From assembly GCF_002933465.1 (NCBI RefSeq), contig NZ_PSZE01000022.1, positions 43,185-107,184 on the forward strand: a stretch of DNA of 64,000 nt. The letters run 5' to 3'. Positions 28,063 to 35,839 of the stretch are shown in pieces (the stretch's first letter is position 1; each line of letters opens with the position of its first letter). Under the pieces are notes generated by a model, which was not told the origin of the DNA, did not search any database, and saw nothing but the letters and a program-made list of their open reading frames with translations. Made by a program: the position numbers and the translations under genes. This stretch comes from Nocardia nova. GTDB lineage: Bacteria > Actinomycetota > Actinomycetes > Mycobacteriales > Mycobacteriaceae.

Positions 28063-29163
28063 TCACGCCAGGGTGCGCAACCAGCCGTGGTTGTCGGCGA
28101 ACGTGCCCCGCTGAATTCCGGTCAGCGTGTCGCGTAGCGCCATCGTGACCTCGCCGGGCTCACCGCCGCCGATCTCGAATTCGCCCTCGGCGGACTGCAC
28201 CCAGCCGACCGGGGTGACGACCGCGGCGGTACCGCACGCGAAAACCTCGGTGATGTCGCCGGATTCGGCGCCGTCGCGCCATTCCTCGACCGACACCTTG
28301 CGTTCCTCGACCGGATAACCGGAGTCGGCGGCGAGGGTCAGCAGGCTGTCGCGGGTGATGCCCGGCAGCAGCGACCCAGACAGTTCCGGGGTCACCAACC
28401 GGGCCTCGGAACCGGAACCGTAGACGAAGAACAGGTTGTTGGTGCCCATCTCCTCGACGTACTTGCGCTCGCAGGCATCGAGCCACACGACCTGGTCGCA
28501 GCCCTTGTCGGTGGCCTGCTGCTGCGCCAGCAGCGAGGACGCATAGTTGCCGGCGACCTTCGCCTCACCGGTGCCGCCGGGGGCGGCGCGCACGTATTCG
28601 GTGGACAGCCACACCCGCACCGGCTTCACGCCACGCGGAAAATACGCTCCCGCAGGCGAACCCAGCAGCAGGTACTTGTAGCCGGAGGCGGGCTTCACGC
28701 CCAGGCCCGCCTCGGTGGCGAACATGAACGGCCGCAGATACAGCGACTCCTCGCCACCGGCCGCGGGCACCCAGTCCGCGTCGACCTCGAGCAGCTGGCG
28801 CACCGATTCGATGAACAACTCCTCCGGCAGCTCCGCCATCGCCAGCCGCCGGGCCGACCGCTGGAACCGCGCCGCGTTGGCATCGATGCGGAAGGTGGCG
28901 ATACTGCCGTCGGCCTGCCGATACGCCTTGAGACCCTCGAAGATGGCCTGACCGTAGTGGAACACCATCGTCGCCGGATCCATCGACAACGGCCCGTACG
29001 GTTCGACCCGCGCATTGGTCCACTGCCCGTCGAGGTAGTCGATCGACACCATGTGGTCGGTGAAGTAGCGACCGAACCCGGGCGCCGCCAGAATCTCCGT
29101 GCGCCGATCCGCCGGAACAGGGGCGGGATGCGGGGTACGAGTGAACTGTGCAGCGACTGTCAT
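28063..29163 (-). CDS. ilvE: Branched-chain amino acid aminotransferase
   Basis: The 366-residue protein is a fold-type IV PLP aminotransferase that makes valine, leucine and isoleucine from their keto acids. The PLP lysine is Lys202 in EAKVAGNYASSLLAQ. FEGLKAYR and the cofactor-binding FACGTAAVVTPV are also present. It corresponds to M. tuberculosis Rv2210c and is followed upstream by gcvT, as there. The ATG at 29163 matches the family N-terminus; a longer in-frame ORF to 29361 has no coding character. Confidence 0.95.
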   Translation of the reverse strand: MTVAAQFTRTPHPAPVPADRRTEILAAPGFGRYFTDHMVSIDYLDGQWTNARVEPYGPLSMDPATMVFHYGQAIFEGLKAYRQADGSIATFRIDANAARFQRSARRLAMAELPEELFIESVRQLLEVDADWVPAAGGEESLYLRPFMFATEAGLGVKPASGYKYLLLGSPAGAYFPRGVKPVRVWLSTEYVRAAPGGTGEAKVAGNYASSLLAQQQATDKGCDQVVWLDACERKYVEEMGTNNLFFVYGSGSEARLVTPELSGSLLPGITRDSLLTLAADSGYPVEERKVSVEEWRDGAESGDITEVFACGTAAVVTPVGWVQSAEGEFEIGGGEPGEVTMALRDTLTGIQRGTFADNHGWLRTLA

Positions 29164-29411
29164 GGCCTCGATACTAGAACTGCGGTCGTCGACACCGATG
29201 CTCGGACCTGCGTGGCGATCGGCCGGGCAGCGATCACGGATCCCGGCAATCGCGGCATAGTCCCCCCTCGACGGCGTCCGATGCGAGTCATTTGTCTCGC
29301 AACGGCCCCTTCGAGAGAGCTGCTTCCCCCCTTCGTGCAGCGGACTTGCCGGCCCCTCCACTCCGGACGCGTGATGATTTCCGACACACGCAGGAGGTCC
29401 GCGACCGCCGT

Positions 29412-30512
29412 TCAGGAAGTGTGCGGCGTCACGAACGGCGGGCGCACCACCTCGGCGCGCAACCGGCGGCCGCGCACATCGACCTCGACCTCGTCCCCCG
29501 GCTCCAGCCCGGCCTCGGTATCCAGCAATGCCAAGGCGATGCCGACCTTGAGACTCGGCGAGAAGGTGCCCGAGGTGGTCTCACCGACGGCCTCCTCACC
29601 ACGAAGCACCGTCTGCCCCTGGCGCAGCACACCGCGATCGAGCGCTTTGAGCCCCAACAGGATTCGCCGCGGGCCCGCCGACTTCTCCTGCGTCAGAGCC
29701 GCTTTGCCCCAGAACTCCGGCTTCTTCCAGCCGACCGCCCAGCCCGCGCGGGCCTGCACCGGCGAAATCTCCAGCGACAGTTCGTGGCCGTGCAGCGGAT
29801 AGCCCATCTCGGTGCGCAGCGTGTCGCGCGCACCCAGTCCGGCCGGCTGCCCGCCCGCCGCTTCGACCCGGGCCACCACAGCGCGGAAAACCGCCTCGGC
29901 GTCGGCCCAGCGCGGCAGCAGTTCATAGCCGTGCTCACCGGTGTATCCGGTTCGGCAGACGCGCACCGGACGGCCGTCCCACTCGGCATCGGCGAACGCC
30001 ATGTACTCCATATCGGTCGGAAGCCCCAGCGCGGCAAGCACTTCCGCCGATCTCGGACCCTGTACCGCGAAGACCGCGTACTCGCGGTGCTCGTCGGTGA
30101 TCATGATGCCCTCCGGCGCGGCCTTGCGCAATTCCGCCACCACCGCGGCGGTATTGGCCGCATTCGGCACCAGGAAGATCTCGTCGTCGGAGACGTAGTA
30201 GGCGATCAGATCGTCGATCACCCCGCCGTGCTCGGTGCAGCACAGCGTGTACTGCGCCTTCCCGGGCCCGACGCGGCCGAGATCGTTGGTCAGCGCCGCA
30301 TTCACGAACGCCGCCGCCCCCGCGCCGCGCACGGTCGCCTTACCGAGGTGGCTCACGTCGAAAACACCGACGGTGGTCCGTACCGCGGTGTGCTCGGCGA
30401 CGGTGCCCGCGTACTGCACCGGCATCTCCCACCCCCCGAACGGGGCGAAGGTCGCGCCCAGCTCCGCGTGGACGGCGTGGATGGGGCCCTGCTGCAGCGT
30501 CTCGTCGGTCAC
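29412..30512 (-). CDS. gcvT: Glycine cleavage system T protein (aminomethyltransferase)
   Basis: GcvT moves the aminomethyl carbon from the H protein to tetrahydrofolate and releases ammonia. The 366-residue sequence is full length and shows conserved family segments: GGWEMPVQYAG, VFDVSHLGKATVRG, RTGYTGEHGYE and LGARDTLRTEMGYPLHGHEL. GTG 30512 is the first codon of the conserved N-terminus. Neighbour and direction match M. tuberculosis Rv2211c. Confidence 0.95.
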   Translation of the reverse strand: MTDETLQQGPIHAVHAELGATFAPFGGWEMPVQYAGTVAEHTAVRTTVGVFDVSHLGKATVRGAGAAAFVNAALTNDLGRVGPGKAQYTLCCTEHGGVIDDLIAYYVSDDEIFLVPNAANTAAVVAELRKAAPEGIMITDEHREYAVFAVQGPRSAEVLAALGLPTDMEYMAFADAEWDGRPVRVCRTGYTGEHGYELLPRWADAEAVFRAVVARVEAAGGQPAGLGARDTLRTEMGYPLHGHELSLEISPVQARAGWAVGWKKPEFWGKAALTQEKSAGPRRILLGLKALDRGVLRQGQTVLRGEEAVGETTSGTFSPSLKVGIALALLDTEAGLEPGDEVEVDVRGRRLRAEVVRPPFVTPHTS

Positions 30513-30575
30513 CCCGGGGAGCTTATCGAGCGCCGGCGGCTCGCGGTTCGCGCCCGGGCGGCTGTGTCGGGTCGG

Positions 30576-30989
30576 TCACTGTGCGCCGCGGGTGGCGGCG
30601 GGTCTGCCGTGCTCGCCTCTGTCGAACTCGGCGAGCGGGTCCGCCTCCAGCAGTGCGTCCCCGTGCTCCTCCACCCACTCGCCGAGCGCTCGCATCGGGC
30701 CCTCGACGAGGCTCAGCCCGAGCGGCGTCAACGCGTATTCGACCCGCGGTGGAGCCTGGGCGTAGCGGTGACGCTCGATCAGCCCGCGGCCGAGCAGCCG
30801 GTGCAGGGCCTCGGTGAGCGCCTTGTCGCTGATGCCGCCGATCTCGGCCCGCAATTCGCTGCGCCGGCGCGTCCCGCCGAGCAGTCCGACCAGCACCACC
30901 GGATCCCAGGTATGCGCGAAAAGGTCTGTGGCCGCGCGCAACCGGCAATCGGCGACCAGTTCACCCGCATGCTCGTCGTAACCGCTCAT
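30576..30989 (-). CDS. HxlR-family regulator
   Basis: The 137-residue winged-helix protein has the HxlR pattern: an N-terminal Cys (DCRLRAATDLF), the WDPVVLVGLLGGTRRRSELR helix-turn-helix and RVEYALTPLGLSLV. HxlR proteins often sense electrophiles or oxidants through that Cys. It diverges from the NAD(P)-binding protein at 31080, with a perfect 16-bp palindrome between them, so it probably controls that gene and itself. Confidence 0.88.
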   Translation of the reverse strand: MSGYDEHAGELVADCRLRAATDLFAHTWDPVVLVGLLGGTRRRSELRAEIGGISDKALTEALHRLLGRGLIERHRYAQAPPRVEYALTPLGLSLVEGPMRALGEWVEEHGDALLEADPLAEFDRGEHGRPAATRGAQ

Positions 30990-31013
30990 CCCGTGATGAT
31001 CACCTATCCGTCG

Positions 31014-31029
31014 CGCACCGATCGGTGCG
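31014..31029. promoter_or_regulatory. 16-bp palindrome between hxlR and reductase genes
   Basis: CGCACCGATCGGTGCG is a perfect palindrome 24 bases upstream of the HxlR start and 50 bases upstream of the reductase start. It is the likely HxlR operator. Confidence 0.6.
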
Positions 31030-31079
31030 TATCGGCCGTCCTACCGTAGCGCCGGATCGACAACTCGAAGGAGCACACG

Positions 31080-31859
31080 ATGCGAATCACGATTCTCGGC
31101 ACCGGCACCCTGGCCGAGGCATTAGGCCGCCGGTGGGCGCGCGCCGGACACGAGATCACGGTGGCGGGGCGCTCGGCGGACAAGGCCGAGGCGCTCGCGC
31201 GGCGCCTCGGCGCCGACGTGCGGGGCGTGCCGTTGACGGAGATCGCGGCGGGCGGAAAGGCCGTCCCGCATACCCCGGCGACGCCGAACCCCGCGAACAT
31301 CGCGGGCGGCGCAGGCGCGCAGGCAGCAGCCGAATCCACGGCAAGCACCGGCGCCGAGGCGCGGGCCGATGCGGAGGCGGTTTTACTGGCGGTGGCCTAC
31401 ACCGGAGTCGAGGAGGTTCTGCGCGCGGTGGGCGCACCCGGTGGTGCGCTGTCGGGTCTCACCGTCATCGACGCGACCAATGCGATCGACCACGGGGTCG
31501 GCGTGCTGCGCCTGCCACCCGGCACCTCGCATGCGCAGCGCGTGGCCGAACTCGCGCCGGGGGCCCACGTGGTGAAGGCGTTCCACCTGTTCCCCAGCGA
31601 ACAGTGGGCCGCAACCGAAGCCCCCGCAACCGCCGATATCGGAACCGCGCACCGACCGCCCTCGGTCACGATCTGCGGCGACGACCCGGCCGCCCTGCGC
31701 ACCACCGAACAGCTGGTGCGCGATGTCGGCGCCGCACCGGTGGTGCTGGGCGGTCTGGACCGCGCACGTCAACTGGAGGAGGCCGCCGGTTTCGTCATCT
31801 CGCTGGCCTTCTCCGGCGTGGACCCCAGCCGGGCGGTGCCGGCCATGCCCACCCCGTAG
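31080..31859 (+). CDS. NADPH:F420-oxidoreductase-like NAD(P)-binding protein
   Basis: The 259-residue protein begins with a Rossmann motif (ITILGTGTLAEALGRRWARAG) and binds NADP-like cofactor by the following AGRS. Later segments (VIDATNAIDHG, HVVKAFH) match the F420-dependent NADP-reductase-like family. An Ala/Gly/Thr-rich stretch at about residues 65-100 interrupts the fold and is probably a surface loop insertion. Divergent transcription from an HxlR regulator is typical of small reductases induced by electrophiles. The substrate is unknown. Confidence 0.75.
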   Translation: MRITILGTGTLAEALGRRWARAGHEITVAGRSADKAEALARRLGADVRGVPLTEIAAGGKAVPHTPATPNPANIAGGAGAQAAAESTASTGAEARADAEAVLLAVAYTGVEEVLRAVGAPGGALSGLTVIDATNAIDHGVGVLRLPPGTSHAQRVAELAPGAHVVKAFHLFPSEQWAATEAPATADIGTAHRPPSVTICGDDPAALRTTEQLVRDVGAAPVVLGGLDRARQLEEAAGFVISLAFSGVDPSRAVPAMPTP

Positions 31860-32020
31860 TTCGTTGCGCCGCGGCCCGCTTGCTCGTCACCGCAGCGAGA
31901 GAAACCTCGCAGCCCGGCCGCGGCGGAGGTGAGATCGGAGCAACCGCCTTTCTACACAGGGCAACCCGTCGGCGACACACAACTAACGGAGGTGAAACAC
32001 GCCGCTGATTTCCTGTTTTC

Positions 32021-32440
32021 ATGCGAATCTCGTCACTTTTCTCGAAATCGTCCGCGGCCCCGCCCGCGCCCGCCCCATCCATCTACGAGCAGATCGGCGG
32101 GCACGAAGCATTGGAAACCGTCGTCGAGGACTTCTATGTCCGCGTCCTCGCCGACGAGGATCTCGCCGGCTTCTTCACCGGCACCAACATGTCGAGGTTG
32201 AAAGGGCGCCAGGTGGAATTCTTCGCCGCCGCCCTCGGCGGCCCCGAACCGTACACCGGCGCCCCGATGAAACAGGTTCACCAGGGCCGCGGCATCACCA
32301 TGCACCACTTCAACCTCGTCGCCGGCCACCTCACCGACGCCCTGACGGGCGCCGGAGTTCCGGAGCCGACCGTCGGCGAAATCATCGGCGCCATCGCACC
32401 TTTGGCACCGGAGATCGCCTCCGACGCACCCGTGTCGTGA
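32021..32440 (+). CDS. glbN: Group I truncated haemoglobin
   Basis: The 139-residue protein is a 2/2 haemoglobin of the HbN class. Tyr39 (DFYVRVL) is the B10 distal ligand-stabilising residue and His87 in KQVHQGRGITMHHF is the proximal haem ligand. HbN proteins in mycobacteria oxidise nitric oxide to nitrate. A Pro/Ala-rich pre-A extension precedes the fold, as in M. tuberculosis. The best ribosome-binding site (GGAGGTG) is 27 bases upstream of ATG 32021, an unusually long distance. Confidence 0.9.
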   Translation: MRISSLFSKSSAAPPAPAPSIYEQIGGHEALETVVEDFYVRVLADEDLAGFFTGTNMSRLKGRQVEFFAAALGGPEPYTGAPMKQVHQGRGITMHHFNLVAGHLTDALTGAGVPEPTVGEIIGAIAPLAPEIASDAPVS

Positions 32441-32584
32441 GCTGCGCTCACGGGTGACCGCGCCGGATCGGCCGCCGCCCGCTCCTGCCCCGCGCACAGG
32501 ATCGGCGGCGGCCGAGCGAGACCGGGTATTCACCGCAGACGCCCCTGGCCGACCGCGGAAACGAGACACAGCGCCGACGGCCGT

Positions 32585-32866
32585 TCATCCGATCTCGAAA
32601 GAGTCGTCGCCGGACGGGGAGACGATCCGGAACAGCAGGGCGGCCGCCTCGAACAAAGCCCAGGAGCGGGTGTCGATCTCGGCCTCCCGCGCGGCGAGTG
32701 CGGCCGACACGTCACCACCTCGAAAGGCCCGCAGGGCGGACAGCAGATCGCGCAGCGCCGGAATGCGATATCCGGCGAGCCGGAGCTGGTGGGCGATCCG
32801 CGCATCGCGCACATCCTCCGGCGCGTACACCCGCGCACCGCGCGCTCCGGCCCGACCGGGCACGAC
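32585..32866 (-). pseudogene. MerR-family regulator, C-terminal remnant
   Basis: The minus-strand frame encodes the end of a MerR regulator: RVYAPEDVRDARIAHQLRLA followed by a coiled-coil-like helix and an effector-domain end (SWALFEAAALLFRIV). The N-terminal helix-turn-helix is missing. Beyond about 32866 the frame enters DNA that codes for DUF6194 on the other strand. The gene was therefore cut by a rearrangement. Confidence 0.7.
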
Positions 32867-33319
32867 CAGGTCGTCGAAAACCTCGGCGGCGTCCTGACGC
32901 TGAGCCCCCGGCCCGGCGACGGCACCCCCGAAATCAGCTGGGGCGACACCTTCTTCTATTACGCCCCCGACGGCGTGGTGCCCCGCGCCCAACCCTTCGC
33001 CACCATCGTCACCAAGGACTATCCGGACGACGGATCATCCCGCCTGGACCGCCCGAACACGTTCCGCCTCAACATCTTCGCGGGCAAAGAGGCATTCATC
33101 GAGCGGACCGGCCACACCCCGCACGACCACGCCGCGAACCCGGCCGACCCGAGCATCGCCGACACCCTGTTCCCTCACCCCGTCTACGGCGCACAGGCCT
33201 GGCTCGCCGTCGTGAACCCGGGCCCGCGAACCGCCACCGCCGTCGCCGACCTCCTGCGCTCGGCCCATCACCTCGCCCGCAGCCGATACCAGCGCCGAGA
33301 ATCACACGCGGACAACTGA
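32789..33319 (+). CDS. DUF6194-like protein, rearranged N-terminus
   Basis: From about residue 25 the translation matches a small actinobacterial family of unknown function (DUF6194-like): GGVLTLSPRPGDGTPEISWG, DTFFYYAPDG, ATIVTKDYPDD and HPVYGAQAWLAVVNPG. The first ~25 codons come from the antisense of the MerR remnant, so the native start and a few N-terminal residues seem lost. The last codons and stop lie inside the left 69-bp repeat. Whether it is expressed is doubtful. Confidence 0.65.
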   Translation: MGDPRIAHILRRVHPRTARSGPTGHDQVVENLGGVLTLSPRPGDGTPEISWGDTFFYYAPDGVVPRAQPFATIVTKDYPDDGSSRLDRPNTFRLNIFAGKEAFIERTGHTPHDHAANPADPSIADTLFPHPVYGAQAWLAVVNPGPRTATAVADLLRSAHHLARSRYQRRESHADN

Positions 33320-33375
33320 GGTCGCCGGCCGGCCGTGACCTACCGTCCCAACCATGCCAACGCGGCCACGACCAG
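33307..33375. repeat. 69-bp direct repeat, left copy
   Basis: This segment matches 38568-38636 at 68 of 69 positions (G at 33328, T at 38589) in the same orientation, 5,261 bases apart. It includes the last codons of the DUF6194 gene and abuts a transposase fragment. Confidence 0.95.
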
Positions 33376-33604
33376 CACCGACGACAGCTCCAGCTTCCCG
33401 GCCGCACGCAACTCGACAAGCAGATTCTCGTGCAACTGCTGCCGCACTCCCGCTTCCCCGCCACTCGGCCAACCGCCGCCAGCAACGTCGCCCCCGAAGC
33501 CCCGAACAACCCGGTCGGCAACCGGTTCCAACCGATTCCCGTACGCGTCACGAACAGAATGCCCTCCAACGCGGCACGGTTGCCGATCGTCATTTCGCCC
33601 CGTG
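33376..33604 (-). pseudogene. IS5-family transposase fragment
   Basis: The minus strand encodes the N-terminal insertion-element domain seen in IS5-type transposases: NRAALEGILFVTRTGIGWNR, then after a frameshift near 33470 EAGVRQQLHENLLVELRAAG and KLELSS. The left repeat directly truncates the reading. No DDE catalytic region or terminal inverted repeat remains. It overlaps the last codons of the TetR gene. Confidence 0.7.
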
Positions 33605-34366
33605 GCCATGATCACCGACCCCATTCCCGCCCAGCAGAGGAACGGCACTGTCGGTGTCGGCCGATACTCCGGCCGACACCGAGCCGCGGATCCGCGCAAC
33701 TGCCCGGCCGGCCGCGGCTATCGCATCCGACGCCGCCTCGAGTGCCGTCCCGAGCTCCTCGGTCCCCACCACCGGCCATTGGGGCTGCAATGCCGGCATG
33801 ACGAAGCGCCGGAATCGCAACCGCGCGGCTTCTTCCGAACGTTTGGGGTCTTCGGCGGCCAGGTAGGTCTGCTCGGTCAAGAACTCGATCAAATCCGCGA
33901 CCGGAACATCGGACCGAATCACACCAGCCCGCTGACCGGCCAACAGAACCGGACCCGACACCGTCGCGGTCACCCGCTGAGTATCAGGATGACGCGCCGA
34001 GGCCGAATGCTGAGCGATCAACGCCGCGATCACCGGATCCCGCGGCAACTCACGCGCCGCATACACCAGCACGTCCTCGATCTTGGAGAACACATCATCC
34101 TGCTCGGCCATCCGCGCCTGCGCCCGCTCCACATGCCGCTGCGCCCGCAACAGCCCCACCTGCACCACCATCTCCCCCGCCCCACCCAACTGCCGAAACG
34201 CCGTCGCCCGCGACACCCCCGCCCGCGCAGCCACCGCAGCCATCGGAACCACCGCCGTACCCCGAACCCGCATCTCCTCATCAGCAGCACGAATCAACCG
34301 ACCCCGAACACCCGAATCCAGACCTCGTTCACCAGCGTGGCCCGTGCCCGTGTCACACCCCGACAT
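33590..34366 (-). CDS. TetR-family regulator of the P450 operon (predicted)
   Basis: The 258-residue protein has a TetR-type DNA-binding domain near residues 20-65 (VPMAAVAARAGVSRATAFRQ) and a helical ligand domain. ATG 34366 is chosen; a longer reading reaches 34438. It diverges from the ferredoxin/SDR/ALDH/P450 operon, with AT-rich palindromes in between, so it probably represses that operon until a substrate binds. The last ~25 residues may be foreign sequence from the adjacent IS fragment. Confidence 0.82.
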   Translation of the reverse strand: MSGCDTGTGHAGERGLDSGVRGRLIRAADEEMRVRGTAVVPMAAVAARAGVSRATAFRQLGGAGEMVVQVGLLRAQRHVERAQARMAEQDDVFSKIEDVLVYAARELPRDPVIAALIAQHSASARHPDTQRVTATVSGPVLLAGQRAGVIRSDVPVADLIEFLTEQTYLAAEDPKRSEEAARLRFRRFVMPALQPQWPVVGTEELGTALEAASDAIAAAGRAVARIRGSVSAGVSADTDSAVPLLGGNGVGDHGHGAK

Positions 34367-34499
34367 CCGAACTCCTCCTCGCAACCGGCAGCAGACCGCC
34401 GCGCACAATCGGCTCACCTCAGTGAATGATCTAACCAATTATTAATTGTGAGCTACATCTCGACACCCTCGAGAGGTGATGCTACTCTCAATCCCGCGA

Positions 34500-34518
34500 A
34501 GTCTCATCAATTGAGACT
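34500..34518. promoter_or_regulatory. Inverted repeat AGTCTCA-N5-TGAGACT
   Basis: A perfect 7-bp inverted repeat with spacer TCAAT lies between the divergent TetR gene and the ferredoxin gene. A related half-site, TCTCAATTGA, follows at about 34533-34542. The region is markedly AT-rich compared with its surroundings. It is a likely operator for the TetR protein. Confidence 0.55.
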
Positions 34519-34650
34519 ACAACGCGCAAATGATCTCAATTGACGCAGGCCATCCCACCCGGGATTGCGCACCGGCGAGACGGCGATCGACGGACCTACG
34601 AGTCCCTCTGACTCACGACCTTTCGATACACGACCCGAGGTAATCACCTG

Positions 34651-34839
34651 ATGAAACTCACCATCGACACCGCCAAATGCTCAGGACATGCTCGCTGTTT
34701 CGCGGTATCGCCGGATGTTTTCGACATCGACGATGACGGCTACGCCCTGCCGATCGACCGCGAAGTGAGCGAGCCCCTCGACGAGAACATCGCCGCCGGC
34801 ATCGCTGCATGTCCCGAGCGGGCGATCTCCGTTCACTGA
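34651..34839 (+). CDS. [3Fe-4S]-type ferredoxin, P450 partner
   Basis: This 62-residue ferredoxin has the CxxHxxC...CP cluster motif typical of actinobacterial P450 partners: Cys10, His13, Cys16 and Cys54 (CSGHARC and ACPERAIS). It should deliver electrons to the P450 at 37344. A ferredoxin reductase is not in the window. It is the first gene of the operon. A bulged hairpin (34911-34934) lies between it and the SDR and may tune expression. Confidence 0.9.
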   Translation: MKLTIDTAKCSGHARCFAVSPDVFDIDDDGYALPIDREVSEPLDENIAAGIAACPERAISVH

Positions 34840-34955
34840 TTTGAGCGCCAGGCACATGGTGGATATCACGACGCTCGTGCAAGCGACCCACTTGTGCCCG
34901 ATGGACATACATCCGAGACAAACCGTCTCCGGATCCGAATAGAAAGTTCGCTCCA

Positions 34956-35816
34956 ATGGCTGTTCTGCAAGACAAAGTCGTCTTCATCACCGGTGCCGCG
35001 CGTGGGCAGGGACGGGCGCACGCGGTGTGCCTGGCCAACGAGGGTGCCAACATCATCGGCCTCGACCTCTGCGAAGACATCAAGACCAACGACTATGCGC
35101 TGGCCACCCCTGAGGACCTCGACGAAACGGCCCGCCTCGTTCAGAGCGCCGGCGCGAAGATGGTGTCGGTAACTGCGGACGTCCGCGACCGCCGAGCGGT
35201 TTTCGCGGCGGTGGAGCGGGGCGTCGCCGAATTCGGCCGGCTGGATGGGGTTGTCGCTCAAGCCGGCATCTGCCCGCTGGGCACACCTGACCCGCAAGCG
35301 TTCATGGACGCGTTCACGGTGGATTTCGTCGGCGTGGTCAATACCGTCGAGGCCGCCCTGCCGCATTTGCGTGAGGGCGCGTCGATCGTCGCCACCGGCA
35401 GTTTGGCCGCACTGCTTCCCGGCGCGACCGACAACCCCGCCATGGGAGCCGGTGGAGGCGGCTACACCCTCGCCAAGCGGATGATCGCGTCATTCATCAA
35501 CGATCTCGCAATCTGGGTAGGGCCCAAGGGAATTCGAGCCAACGCGGTGCATCCCACTAACTGCAACACCGACATGCTCAACAGCGACGTCATGTACCGA
35601 CAGTTCCGGCCGGATCTGGAGAAGCCCACCCGCGAGGACGCCATGCCCGCCTTCCCTGCGATGTCGGGCATGGGGGTGCCGTTCGTCGAACCCGAGGACA
35701 TCGCCGACATGGTGCTGTTCCTGCTGTCGGACGCCTCGCGCTACGTCACCGGCATGCAGATGCGAGTCGATTCCGGCGGCTACGTCCGCCACCGCCTCCA
35801 GCAGCCAACCTTCTGA
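34956..35816 (+). CDS. Mycofactocin-type SDR oxidoreductase
   Basis: The 286-residue SDR has the cofactor motif TGAARGQG at residues 12-19 and catalytic Ser149, Tyr170 and Lys174. The TGAARGQGRAHAV start, and the insertion containing YALATPEDLDETARLV, are hallmarks of the mycofactocin-coupled SDR subfamily, which holds its nicotinamide cofactor tightly and passes electrons to mycofactocin. It probably oxidises the alcohol made by the P450 to a carbonyl. The mycofactocin biosynthesis genes are not in the window. Confidence 0.85.
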   Translation: MAVLQDKVVFITGAARGQGRAHAVCLANEGANIIGLDLCEDIKTNDYALATPEDLDETARLVQSAGAKMVSVTADVRDRRAVFAAVERGVAEFGRLDGVVAQAGICPLGTPDPQAFMDAFTVDFVGVVNTVEAALPHLREGASIVATGSLAALLPGATDNPAMGAGGGGYTLAKRMIASFINDLAIWVGPKGIRANAVHPTNCNTDMLNSDVMYRQFRPDLEKPTREDAMPAFPAMSGMGVPFVEPEDIADMVLFLLSDASRYVTGMQMRVDSGGYVRHRLQQPTF

Positions 35817-35839
35817 CCTCACCGACTCCGGAGAACACC

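Noticed and set aside
29164..29411. T-box or peptide leader for ilvE
   Set aside because: No branched-chain-rich leader peptide, specifier loop or terminator/antiterminator pair is visible.
33335..34429. Plus-strand frame antisense to the TetR gene
   Set aside because: Its composition is that of a shadow frame and the minus-strand TetR fold is clear.
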